Both the position numbers and the translations under genes were made by a program. From Nonomuraea roseoviolacea subsp. carminata (GTDB lineage: Bacteria > Actinomycetota > Actinomycetes > Streptosporangiales > Streptosporangiaceae): DNA of 64,000 nt. This document shows positions 24,963-33,208 of this stretch, one piece after another. A model generated the notes under the pieces. That model had not been told where the DNA came from. It saw only the letters and a list, made by a program, of their open reading frames with translations, and made no database searches. Position 1 is the first letter of the stretch. Each line of letters begins with the position of its first letter. The stretch spans positions 4,484,001 to 4,548,000 of the forward strand of contig NZ_JAMZEC010000001.1 in the NCBI RefSeq assembly GCF_024172185.1, read 5' to 3'.

Positions 24963-24989
24963 CCCGCCGCATCACCCGGGTGCGGCGGG
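24963..24989 (+). terminator. Hairpin terminator after the ABC exporter
   Basis: CCCGCCGCA (24963-24971) pairs with TGCGGCGGG (24981-24989) across a 9-base loop, 12 bases after the exporter stop. No T-tract. Confidence 0.6.
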
Positions 24990-25022
24990 GCACGTGAGAG
25001 GTGAGGCGGGCAGGTGGTACGG

Positions 25023-25838
25023 ATGGCGAAGACGGCCGGGAAGCTGAGACGGAAGCCGTACGAGAAGGAGCTCCTCCGGCTGCAGGGCGAGCTCGTCAAG
25101 CTCCAGGAGTGGGTGCGCGACGAGGGCCGGCGGGTCGTCGTCGTCTTCGAGGGACGCGACGCCGCCGGCAAGGGCGGCACGATCAAGCGCGTCGCCGAGT
25201 ACCTCAATCCCCGCGTCGCGCGCATCGTCGCCCTGCCCGCGCCCACCGAGCGCGAGCGGACGCAGTGGTACTTCCAGCGCTACGTCGAGCACCTGCCCGC
25301 CGCCGGGCAGATCGTCCTGTTCGACCGGAGCTGGTACAACCGGGCCGGCGTCGAACGGGTCATGGGCTTCTGCACGCAGGAGGAGTACACCCGCTTCCTC
25401 CACCAGTGCCCCATCTTCGAGCGGCTGCTGGTGGAGGACGGCGTCCTGCTGCGCAAGTACTGGTTCTCGGTCAGCGACGCCGAGCAGGAGCGCCGCTTCC
25501 GCGACCGGCTGGAGGACCCGATGCGGCGCTGGAAGCTGTCGGAGATGGACCTCCAGTCGTTCATCCGCTGGGAGGAGTACTCCCGGGCCAAGGACGAGAT
25601 GCTCGTCCACACCCACATCCCGGAGGCGCCCTGGCACGAGGTGGAGAGCGACGACAAGCGCCGGGCCCGGATCAACATGATCTCCCACCTGCTGTCGTCG
25701 ATCCCGTACCGGGAGGTGGACAGGCCGTCGCTGGACCTCCCGGCCCGGCCACCGGAGTCGGGGTACCGGCGGATGGCCCGCATGGACATCGCCGTACCGG
25801 ACGCGGCCTCCGGCCTGCCCGTCAAGGGCCCGACGTGA
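25023..25838 (+). CDS. ppk2: Polyphosphate kinase 2
   Basis: A 271-residue PPK2-family phosphotransferase that moves phosphate between polyphosphate and nucleotides. Walker A is GRDAAGKGG (Lys50) and Walker B FDRSWYNRAGVERVMGF; LMRRWKLSEMDLQS-like lid residues follow (here DPMRRWKLSEMDLQSF). The length and motifs fit the single-domain class I type. I use ATG 25023 after AGGTGG; an in-frame GTG nine bases earlier is possible. The stop overlaps the GTG of the following hydrolase (GTGA), so the pair is translationally coupled. Confidence 0.88.
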   Translation: MAKTAGKLRRKPYEKELLRLQGELVKLQEWVRDEGRRVVVVFEGRDAAGKGGTIKRVAEYLNPRVARIVALPAPTERERTQWYFQRYVEHLPAAGQIVLFDRSWYNRAGVERVMGFCTQEEYTRFLHQCPIFERLLVEDGVLLRKYWFSVSDAEQERRFRDRLEDPMRRWKLSEMDLQSFIRWEEYSRAKDEMLVHTHIPEAPWHEVESDDKRRARINMISHLLSSIPYREVDRPSLDLPARPPESGYRRMARMDIAVPDAASGLPVKGPT

Positions 25839-26488
25839 ACGAGGCGCTCCGCGTGCCCGTGGGCGGCGGGGTCAGGCTGGACGCGGACCTCGCCCTTCCG
25901 CCCGGCCCGGCGGGCCGCCCCAGGGGGCTGGTGCTGTTCGCCCACGGCAGCGGCAGCGGCCGCCACAGCCCGCGCAACCGGCACGTCGCCGAGCGGCTTC
26001 AGGCGGCGGGCCTGGCCACCCTGCTCGCCGACCTCCTCACGCTGGAGGAGGAGCGGGCGGACACGGTGACGCGCGAGCTGCGGTTCGACATCGGCCTGCT
26101 GGCGCGCCGGCTGGAGGCGCTGAGCGACTGGGCGCAGACGGACGCCCGTACCGAGGGACTGCCGACCGGGCTCTTCGGCGCCAGCACGGGCGCGGCGGCG
26201 GCCCTCGTGACCGCCGTGTCCCTGCCGGACCGGGTGCACGCGGTGGTCTCGCGCGGCGGCCGGCCCGACCTCGCGGGCGACCGCCTCGGGCGCGTCCGCC
26301 AGCCCACCCTGCTGATCGTCGGCGGGGCCGACCCGCTGGTCCTCGACCTCAACCGGCAGGCGATGGAACGGCTGGCGGGGCAGAAGCGGCTGGAGGTCGT
26401 GCCGGGGGCGACGCACCTGTTCGAGGAGCCCGGCGCCCTGGACGAGGTCGCCCGCCTCGCGACGGCGTGGTTCACCACGTACCTGTAG
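25835..26488 (+). CDS. Dienelactone-hydrolase-like alpha/beta hydrolase
   Basis: A small alpha/beta hydrolase of 217 residues. GLVLFAHGSGSGRHSPRN forms the oxyanion loop; the nucleophile Ser is in GASTGAAAAL, Asp in IVGGADPLV and His in VPGATHLFEE. This type is often found next to phosphoribosyltransferase or phosphate-related genes in actinobacteria, and here it overlaps the polyphosphate kinase gene by four bases (GTGA). The natural substrate is unknown. It converges on a DUF1275 gene only seven bases away. Confidence 0.85.
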   Translation: MNEALRVPVGGGVRLDADLALPPGPAGRPRGLVLFAHGSGSGRHSPRNRHVAERLQAAGLATLLADLLTLEEERADTVTRELRFDIGLLARRLEALSDWAQTDARTEGLPTGLFGASTGAAAALVTAVSLPDRVHAVVSRGGRPDLAGDRLGRVRQPTLLIVGGADPLVLDLNRQAMERLAGQKRLEVVPGATHLFEEPGALDEVARLATAWFTTYL

Positions 26489-26495
26489 ACGTGTT

Positions 26496-27152
26496 CTAGG
26501 AGTGACGCCGGGACAGGTAGGCGTACGCGCCGCCCGCGACGCCCTGGATCCCGACGGCCACCGCCAGCGTGACGCCCGCTCCCCAGCGCAGGATCAGCCA
26601 CGCGCCGCCGCCCGCGCCCGCCAGCAGCAGGAGGACGGCGCCGAGCCGCCGCCCCCAGCCGGCCCCGTCGCCCCCGGCCAGCGCGGAGTGCGCGCCGAGC
26701 GCGGCCAGCGTGCTGGTGATCACGGTGGTGGTGAGGTCCGACACCCCGGCGAGCCGGATGCTCGCCGTGCGCAGCCCCATCGCCAGCCCCAGCAGGCAGA
26801 TCACCGCGAACCGCCGCCCGGACGTGAGCCCGGCGAACGCCACGACGGTGGCCGCCACCAGCAGCACGGACTCCACGACCAGCGCCAGCAGCGGCCAGCG
26901 CGGCACGGCCCGGGCCAGCCGGCCGGACACCACCGTCCCGCCGACGAACCCCGCCAGCGCCACCAGGCAGCCCGGCGTGGAGAAGTCCGGCGAACCCCCG
27001 AGGGCCAGGCCGAGGACGACGACGTTGCCCGTCATGTTGGCCACGAACACGTGCCCGAGGCCCAGGTAGGAGACGGCGTCCAGCATGCCGCTCACCAGCG
27101 TCAACGACAGCGGCAGCACCGCCCGCCCGGCCCGCGACTCCACCCGCCTCAC
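26496..27152 (-). CDS. DUF1275 (YoaK-like) membrane protein
   Basis: A 218-residue protein with six or seven membrane segments. It carries the family signature near the N-terminus (SGMLDAVSYLGLGHVFVANMTGNVVVLGLAL) and the middle motif GLRTASIRLAGVSDLTTTVITSTL. The function of the family is unknown. The GTG at 27152 is the first plausible start; an in-frame GTG three codons later is an alternative. It does not appear to share an operon with its neighbours. Confidence 0.85.
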   Translation of the reverse strand: MRRVESRAGRAVLPLSLTLVSGMLDAVSYLGLGHVFVANMTGNVVVLGLALGGSPDFSTPGCLVALAGFVGGTVVSGRLARAVPRWPLLALVVESVLLVAATVVAFAGLTSGRRFAVICLLGLAMGLRTASIRLAGVSDLTTTVITSTLAALGAHSALAGGDGAGWGRRLGAVLLLLAGAGGGAWLILRWGAGVTLAVAVGIQGVAGGAYAYLSRRHS

Positions 27153-27208
27153 CCCCGCCCCTCACGGTACGGAGGGAAGCCTCCACATACGTGGACCCGG
27201 CGCCGGTG

Positions 27209-27871
27209 TCACGGCCCGGTGATGACGCCCACAGCTCCCTCGACGTCAGCGACCACATGGCCGGGCGCCGCCAAGCCGGGGGGCCATGCCTGAACCCCCC
27301 GATCGATCCACACGACCCGCAGCCCGGCAGTCCGTCCCCCCTCGACGTCGTTGACCGGATCGTCCCCCACGACCCACCGCTCACCTCCCCCGACTCCTAG
27401 ACCGGCGCCGCACCGCTCGGCCGCGATCTCGAACAACCGGGGGTCCGGCTTGCGCACCCCCTCGGCCCCGGAGATCGCCCACCCGTCCACCCGCTCGGCC
27501 AGCCCGGACCGCCGGATCTTCCCGAGCTGGTTGTCCTCCATCCCGTTGGTCACGATCCCGATCCGCCACCCGGCGTCCCGCAGGCCCTCCAGCGCCCGCA
27601 GCACCGGCTCCCGGCACACCACGAGCCGCGGCATCCCGGCCCGGTACGCCGCCCACAGCTCCTCGACGGGCTCCGCCAGCGAGAACCGTTCCCGCACCCG
27701 GGCGAAGAAGACGTCCATCGGCAGGCTGCCGTCACCGTCCAGCCGCACCATCCACTCGGCGGCCCCGTCGTCCAGCCCCCGCCGCTCGGCGAACTCCCCG
27801 ACCCAGCGCCGGAAGGCGTCCAGCCGATCGACGAGCGTGTTGTCCAGGTCGAAAAGCACCAGCCGCTGCAT
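27209..27871 (-). CDS. HAD-superfamily hydrolase
   Basis: A 220-residue haloacid-dehalogenase-like phosphatase. Motif I is FDLDNT (Asp8, Asp10), motif II IVTNG, motif III Lys in GVRKPDPRLF and motif IV VVGDDPVNDVEGG. The cap between motifs I and II is helical, as in C1-cap phosphatases acting on small phosphorylated metabolites. I start at ATG 27871, where AAGGTG lies six bases upstream; the frame opens 20 codons earlier without support. Substrate unknown. Confidence 0.85.
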   Translation of the reverse strand: MQRLVLFDLDNTLVDRLDAFRRWVGEFAERRGLDDGAAEWMVRLDGDGSLPMDVFFARVRERFSLAEPVEELWAAYRAGMPRLVVCREPVLRALEGLRDAGWRIGIVTNGMEDNQLGKIRRSGLAERVDGWAISGAEGVRKPDPRLFEIAAERCGAGLGVGGGERWVVGDDPVNDVEGGRTAGLRVVWIDRGVQAWPPGLAAPGHVVADVEGAVGVITGP

Positions 27872-27968
27872 GATCATCACCTTAGAGGGGTTCATGGCGG
27901 AGCGTTCCCGCTGATCGGAGACTTCCGTCAAGGATCTGGCGGATTCCTCGATTCTTTCTGCCGGAAGG

Positions 27969-27997
27969 TTGACGTAAAAAAGGGACGAAGCTTACGT
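27969..27997 (+). promoter_or_regulatory. Leaderless promoter with inverted repeat before the ROK gene
   Basis: TTGACG (27969-27974), 17 bases, then TTACGT (27992-27997), seven bases before the GTG at 28005. ACGTAA (27972-27977) and TTACGT (27992-27997) form an inverted repeat across both boxes. This suggests a leaderless mRNA and autorepression by the ROK protein. Confidence 0.5.
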
Positions 27998-28004
27998 TTC
28001 CTGC

Positions 28005-29189
28005 GTGTCAACGACGCCCAACGGAGTGCACGCGCTCGTCCGCCGCTCCCACGAGGAGCGAGTGCTGCGCGTACTGCGCCAGCACGGCGCACAGAGCCGC
28101 AACGAGATCGCGGCGCGGGTCGGCCTGTCCCGGACCACGGTCTCCGAGATCACCGGTGACCTGCTCGGCCGCGGCGTGATCCGGGTCGTCGACACCGACG
28201 CGGTCGCACGCGTGGGCAGCGGCCGGCCGGCCGAGCGGCTCGCGCTGGACCCGGCCTCCGGGCAGTACATGGGCGTCGACTTCGGCCATCGCCGCGTGAA
28301 CGTCCTGGTGGCCGACGCGGCGCACGACATCATCGCGTCCGGGACGTCGCGCTACGAGGAGTCGGCGCAGTGGCCCGAGCGCCTCGACGCCGGGCTGGCC
28401 CTGATCGAGCGGCTCAGCACCGACACCGGCGTCCACTACGGCGCGCTCCAGGCCATCGGGGTCGGTGTGCCCGGCTGGGGCGACCGCTCGCGCGCCGACG
28501 GCGTGGCGGAGGTGTTCGCCGAGCGGTTCCACGCCGCGGTGATCGTGGACAACAACGTCCGCTTCGCCGGGCTGGCCGAGGCGTTGCACGCCCAGTCCGA
28601 CTCCGTGCGCGACCTCATCTACCTGCGCCTGTCCGACGGCGTGGGCGGCGGGCTGGTGGTCGGTGGCCAGCTCGCGCGCGGCTCCAAGGGGTACGCGGGC
28701 GAGCTCGGCCACGTGACCGCCGTCCCGGGCGGCGACCAGTGCCGGTGCGGCAAGCGCGGCTGCGTCGAGACCGTGGCGTCGGTCCCGGCCATCCTCGGGC
28801 GGTGCCGGCGGCTCGGCGTGCCCATGGACTCCCTCGACGAGCTCAAGGCCGCCGTGGACATCGCGCACCCGGTCGTCGACGAGGTGCTCCGTGAGGCGGG
28901 CACGGCGGTCGGCCGGATGCTCGGCACCGCCGCCATGACGCTCAACCCGAGCGAGATCGTGCTCGGCGGCGACATCGTCGAGATCGCCCCCGCCCTGATC
29001 CGGCAGGTCAGGTCGACGGTCACCTACGAGCTGTCGTGGCTGACCGACGCGGCGCCGGTGATCAGACCGGCCCTGCTCTCGGACGAGAGCGGGGCGCTCG
29101 GGGCCATCGCGGCCCTTTTCCACGAATCCCCCCTGCTCGCCGGATACGAGGCGAACGTCACGACGGACGGAGGCCGACAGTGGCCGTGA
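28005..29189 (+). CDS. ROK-family transcriptional regulator
   Basis: A NagC/XylR-type regulator of 394 residues. A winged helix-turn-helix spans about residues 15-75 (SRNEIAARVGLSRTTVSEITGDLL), followed by a sugar-kinase-like ROK domain with GVDFGHRRV, VGVPGWGD and the zinc-binding CRCGKRGC (from Cys246). The ligand is typically a sugar or sugar phosphate. It is the first gene of the sulfatase operon, overlapping the permease start by 10 bases, so it should control uptake and desulfation genes in response to a saccharide. Its predicted promoter makes a leaderless mRNA starting at GTG. Confidence 0.9.
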   Translation: MSTTPNGVHALVRRSHEERVLRVLRQHGAQSRNEIAARVGLSRTTVSEITGDLLGRGVIRVVDTDAVARVGSGRPAERLALDPASGQYMGVDFGHRRVNVLVADAAHDIIASGTSRYEESAQWPERLDAGLALIERLSTDTGVHYGALQAIGVGVPGWGDRSRADGVAEVFAERFHAAVIVDNNVRFAGLAEALHAQSDSVRDLIYLRLSDGVGGGLVVGGQLARGSKGYAGELGHVTAVPGGDQCRCGKRGCVETVASVPAILGRCRRLGVPMDSLDELKAAVDIAHPVVDEVLREAGTAVGRMLGTAAMTLNPSEIVLGGDIVEIAPALIRQVRSTVTYELSWLTDAAPVIRPALLSDESGALGAIAALFHESPLLAGYEANVTTDGGRQWP

Positions 29190-29974
29190 TCAATGCGGAC
29201 GCCACCAGAGCCGCGACGCCCCGGACGCGCAAGAGCCGGACCTTCCTGGTGCTCAACACCGTCTCGGTGGTGGCCGGGGTGACGATCTGGTGGGGGCTGT
29301 CCCTGGCGGGGCTCCAGTTCCCGTCCCCGGCCGAGGTCGTCGCGGCCGGCTGGACGATGATCCAGGACGGCACGCTGGTCACCGACGTCGGCGCCTCCCT
29401 CGGGCGCGTGCTGGCCGGGTTCGTCCTCGGCTCGGTGGCCGCCGTCCTGGTCGGCTTCGTCATGGGGTGGTACACGGTCGCCCGCGGCCTGTTCGAGCCG
29501 TGGATCCAGTTCTTCCGCACCATCCCGCCGCTGGCGATGCTGCCCCTGGTGCTGGTCCTGATGGGCATCGGGGAAAGCCCGAAGATCTTCGTCATCTTCC
29601 TGGCGGCGTTCCTGGCCTGCGTCATCTCGACGTACCAGGGCGTGGTGAGCGTGGACAGGACGCTCATCAACGCCGGCCGGGTGCTCGGAGCCGGGGACGG
29701 AACGATCTTCGCCCGCGTCGTGGTGCCGGCCTCGACGCCGTTCATCCTCGTCGGCATGCGGGTCGGGCTCGGCTCGGCGTGGGGGACGCTGGTGGCCGCC
29801 GAGCTGCTGGCCGCCCAGGCGGGGCTCGGGCACCGGATGCAGAGCGCGCAGCTCTACTACGACCTGCCGACCATCTTCGTCGGCATCATCACGATCGGGG
29901 TCCTCGGCCTGATCATGGACCGGCTGCTCATGCTCGCCGGCGGCAAGCTGACGGCCTGGCAGGAGAACCGATGA
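29180..29974 (+). CDS. ABC transporter permease (TauC/SsuC type)
   Basis: A 264-residue inner-membrane permease of the taurine/sulfonate/nitrate importer class, with about six membrane helices. The EAA-like loop reads INAGRVLGAGDGTIFARVVVPASTP. GTG 29180 is chosen because GGAGG lies six bases upstream. The next GTG at 29186 would give a GTGA overlap with the ROK stop and remains possible. Neighbouring genes supply the ATPase and binding protein. In this operon the import cargo is probably a sulfur- or sulfate-containing compound. Confidence 0.88.
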   Translation: MAVINADATRAATPRTRKSRTFLVLNTVSVVAGVTIWWGLSLAGLQFPSPAEVVAAGWTMIQDGTLVTDVGASLGRVLAGFVLGSVAAVLVGFVMGWYTVARGLFEPWIQFFRTIPPLAMLPLVLVLMGIGESPKIFVIFLAAFLACVISTYQGVVSVDRTLINAGRVLGAGDGTIFARVVVPASTPFILVGMRVGLGSAWGTLVAAELLAAQAGLGHRMQSAQLYYDLPTIFVGIITIGVLGLIMDRLLMLAGGKLTAWQENR

Positions 29975-30753
29975 GCACTCCCAAGATCTCCGTACGCGAC
30001 GTCGAGAAGATCTTCCCCGTCGGGAACGAGGAGTTCGTCGCCCTGGGCGGCGTCTCGCTCGACATCGCCGACAACGAGTTCGTGACCGTCGTCGGCCCCT
30101 CCGGCTGCGGCAAGAGCACGCTGCTCAACATCCTGGCCGGACTGGAGAAGCCCACCGGCGGCACCGCGCTGGTGGACGGGAAGCCGGTCTCCGGCCCGGG
30201 CCCGGAGCGCGGCGTCATCTTCCAGCAGTACGCCCTGTTCCCGTGGCTGACCGTCCGCGAGAACGTCGAGTTCGGCATGCGCACCGCGAAGGTTCCCGGC
30301 GACGAGCGGCGGCGGGCCGAGCACTTCATCCGCCTGGTCGGCCTGGAGCAGTTCGCCGACGCGCTGCCCAAGACGCTCTCGGGAGGCATGAAGCAGCGCT
30401 GCGCGATCGCCCGCGCGTACGCGGTGAACCCGTCGATCCTGCTCATGGACGAACCCTTCGGCGCGCTGGACGCGCTGACCCGGGTGCGGCTCCAGGAGCA
30501 GCTCCTGGAGACCTGGAGCAAGGACCGGCGCACGGTCATGTTCATCACCCACGACGTCGACGAGGCGGTGTTCCTCGCCAACCGGGTGGTCGTCATGGGC
30601 GCCCGCCCCGGCCGGATCGTCGAGGTCATCGACGTCGACCTCTCCTATCCACGCGACGAGGACATGAGGCTGAGCCCCGAGTTCGGGGCGCTGCGCAACC
30701 GCGTCTGGCATTCCGTGTACCACCAGCGGCAGATCAAGGAGCCCGCGCAATGA
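29971..30753 (+). CDS. ABC transporter ATP-binding protein (TauB/SsuB type)
   Basis: A 260-residue importer ATPase. Walker A GPSGCGKST, Q-loop FQQYALFPWL, signature LSGGMKQRCAIARA, Walker B ILLMDEPFGALDAL and switch His in FITHDVDEA are all intact. It overlaps the permease by ATGA and the binding-protein gene by ATGA, so the three are coupled. The TauB/SsuB/NrtD group energises uptake of sulfonates, sulfate esters or nitrate; the sulfatase neighbours favour a sulfur compound. Confidence 0.9.
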   Translation: MSTPKISVRDVEKIFPVGNEEFVALGGVSLDIADNEFVTVVGPSGCGKSTLLNILAGLEKPTGGTALVDGKPVSGPGPERGVIFQQYALFPWLTVRENVEFGMRTAKVPGDERRRAEHFIRLVGLEQFADALPKTLSGGMKQRCAIARAYAVNPSILLMDEPFGALDALTRVRLQEQLLETWSKDRRTVMFITHDVDEAVFLANRVVVMGARPGRIVEVIDVDLSYPRDEDMRLSPEFGALRNRVWHSVYHQRQIKEPAQ

Positions 30754-31742
30754 GAAAGACCTTCGCCGCCGTCTCGGTCGCCGTCATGGCGCTGTCGGCG
30801 ACCGCCTGCTCGTCGGACGGTTCCGGCGGCGCGGACGGCGCCGCCCATGTGGACTTCGGCTACATCGCCGACTTCAACGGCGCCAGCCTGCTCGCCGTCG
30901 CCGTCGCCGACGCCCAGGGCCTGTGGAAGAAGCACGGGATCGACGTCAAGACCAGCGTCTTCACCAACGGCCCGCTGCAGATCCAGGCGTTGGGCACCGG
31001 CGATCTCGACTTTGGCTACATCGGCCCCGGCGCCATGTGGCTGCCCGCCACCGGCAAGGCCAAGGTCGTCGCGATGAACACGCTCGGCAACGCCGACCGC
31101 GTCATCGCGCAGGCCGGTACGACGAGCATGGCCGCCCTGAAGGGCAAGACCATCGGCGTGCCCGAGGGCACCTCTGGCGACATGATCCTCACCCTCGCGC
31201 TGCGCAAGGCCGGGATGACCAAGGACGACGTCAAGATCGTCCCCATGGACGCGTCCACGATCGTGTCGGCGTTCACGTCCAAGCAGATCGACGCGGCGGG
31301 CTTCTGGTACCCGGCCGTCGGCACCATCAAGAAGACCGTCCCGGACCTGGTCGAGCTGGCCAGGAACGAGGACTTCGCCGACACGGTGTCGTTCCCGACC
31401 GCGTTCGTCGCCGGCAACGACGTCGTCACGAAGGATCGCGCCAAGGCCGAGAAGGTCGTCGCCGTGCTCCGCGACGCCATCCAGTACCGCAGCGACCACC
31501 TCGACGAGACGATCGCCGCCACCGCCAAGATGCTCAAGCAGCCGCCCGAGCAGGTGAAGGCCGACGCCGCCAACTCCAAGGTGCTGTCGCTGTCCGAGCT
31601 GGACGGCTACACCAAGGACGGAACCATCGACAAGTGGCTGAAGGGCATGAACGACTACTTCACCGGCGCCGGCAAGCTCACGGGGGCCGTCGACCCGAAG
31701 ACCTACTACACCGGCGATCTGTTCACGGGCGCCGCCAAGTGA
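30750..31742 (+). CDS. ABC transporter substrate-binding lipoprotein
   Basis: A 330-residue periplasmic-type binding protein of the NMT1/TauA family, anchored as a lipoprotein: the signal peptide ends LSATAC, with Cys20 as the lipidated residue. Family features include FGYIADFNGASLLAVAVADAQG, LGTGDLDFGYIGPGAMW and the hinge VPEGTSGDMI. It ends at a GTGA overlap with the first sulfatase gene. The ligand is unknown; the operon predicts an aliphatic or carbohydrate sulfate/sulfonate. Confidence 0.9.
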   Translation: MRKTFAAVSVAVMALSATACSSDGSGGADGAAHVDFGYIADFNGASLLAVAVADAQGLWKKHGIDVKTSVFTNGPLQIQALGTGDLDFGYIGPGAMWLPATGKAKVVAMNTLGNADRVIAQAGTTSMAALKGKTIGVPEGTSGDMILTLALRKAGMTKDDVKIVPMDASTIVSAFTSKQIDAAGFWYPAVGTIKKTVPDLVELARNEDFADTVSFPTAFVAGNDVVTKDRAKAEKVVAVLRDAIQYRSDHLDETIAATAKMLKQPPEQVKADAANSKVLSLSELDGYTKDGTIDKWLKGMNDYFTGAGKLTGAVDPKTYYTGDLFTGAAK

Positions 31743-33208
31743 ACATCCTCTTCCTGATGACCGACCAGCACCGGGCCGACACCCTGGGCGCCTACGGGAA
31801 CCGGCTGGCCGCCACCCCGGTCCTCGACGAGCTGGCCCGGACCGGGACCCGCTTCGACCGCTGGTACACCCCCACGGCGATCTGCACGCCGGCGCGGGCG
31901 AGCCTGCTCACCGGGCAGGCGCCGTTCCGGCACAAGCTGCTCGCCAACCACGAGCGCAATGTCGGCTACCTGGAGGATCTGCCCGACGACCAGTGGAGCT
32001 TCTCCGGAGCGCTGCGCGACGCCGGCTACAACTGCGGGCTCATCGGCAAGTGGCACGTCGGTCACCACCGGCGGGCGGCCGACTTCGGGTTCGACGGGCC
32101 CGACCTGCCGGGCTGGCACAACCCCGTCGACCATCCCGACTACCTCGACTACCTGGCGGCCAACGGCCTGCCGCCGTACGAGATCCACGACCACATCCGC
32201 GGGACACTGCCCAACGGCGGACCGGGCAACCTCCTCGCCGCGCGGCTGCGCCAGCCGGTCGAGGCGACGTTCGAGCACTACCTGGCGACACGGGCGATCG
32301 AGATGCTCGAACGGTACGCGGCCGCGCCCGAGCCGTTCTTCCTGCAGCTCAACCTCTTCGGCCCGCACCTGCCGTACATCGTGCCGGACGAGTATTTCGA
32401 CATGTTCGACCCCGAACTGGTCGAACTACCCAAGTCGATCGCGGAGACCTTCGCGGGCAAGCCGCCGGTGCAGGCCAACTACAGCGCGCACTGGACCTTC
32501 GACACCATGCCGCTGGAGGTGACGCGCAAGCTCATCGCCGTCTACTGGGGCTACGTCGCGCTCATCGACGCCCAGATCGGGCGGGTCATGGACGCCATGC
32601 GGCGCCTCGGCCTGGCCGACGACACGGCCGTGTTCTTCACCTGCGACCACGGCGAGTTCACCGGCGCCCATCGCCTGCACGACAAGGGCCCGGCGATGTA
32701 CGAGGACATCTACCGTACGCCCGGCATCCTGCGCGTCCCGGGCCAGCAGCCCGGCCTCGTCCGCACGGAGTTCGTCAGCCTGCTCGACTGCACGGCCACC
32801 ATCCTCGAACTCGCCGGGATCGACCCCGCGCCCGCCGTCGACTCGCGCAGCCTCGTGCCGCTCGCGTCCGCCGGCGAGGTGGCGTGGGAGCAGGACATCG
32901 TCTGCGAGTTCCACGGCCACCACTTCCCGTACCCGCAGCGCATGATCCGGACCGACCGCTACAAGCTGGTCGTCAACCCGGACTCCACGAACGAGCTGTA
33001 CGACCTGTTCACCGACCCCGACGAGCTGCTCAACGTCTACGGCCATCCGGAGATGGAGGCGGTGCGCGGGCGGCTCATGCGGCGGCTGTACCAGGTGCTG
33101 CGCGACCGGGGCGACAACTTCTACCACTGGATGACGTCGATGTACGACGTCGGGGACGTCTCCTACGACCCGACGATGAGCGGGCTCGACGAGGCCACCT
33201 ATCGGTGA
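31739..33208 (+). CDS. Sulfatase (Cys type)
   Basis: A 489-residue type I sulfatase that hydrolyses sulfate esters. The N-terminal metal motif is MTDQHRADTLG, and the formylglycine site is Cys49 in ICTPARASLLTG (CxPxR). GKWHVGHH and FFTCDHGEFTGAH supply the remaining active-site residues. There is no signal peptide, so it acts in the cytoplasm after uptake. It starts at a GTGA overlap with the binding-protein gene and ends at a GTGA overlap with the second sulfatase. The formylglycine-generating enzyme two genes downstream should activate it. Confidence 0.92.
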   Translation: MNILFLMTDQHRADTLGAYGNRLAATPVLDELARTGTRFDRWYTPTAICTPARASLLTGQAPFRHKLLANHERNVGYLEDLPDDQWSFSGALRDAGYNCGLIGKWHVGHHRRAADFGFDGPDLPGWHNPVDHPDYLDYLAANGLPPYEIHDHIRGTLPNGGPGNLLAARLRQPVEATFEHYLATRAIEMLERYAAAPEPFFLQLNLFGPHLPYIVPDEYFDMFDPELVELPKSIAETFAGKPPVQANYSAHWTFDTMPLEVTRKLIAVYWGYVALIDAQIGRVMDAMRRLGLADDTAVFFTCDHGEFTGAHRLHDKGPAMYEDIYRTPGILRVPGQQPGLVRTEFVSLLDCTATILELAGIDPAPAVDSRSLVPLASAGEVAWEQDIVCEFHGHHFPYPQRMIRTDRYKLVVNPDSTNELYDLFTDPDELLNVYGHPEMEAVRGRLMRRLYQVLRDRGDNFYHWMTSMYDVGDVSYDPTMSGLDEATYR

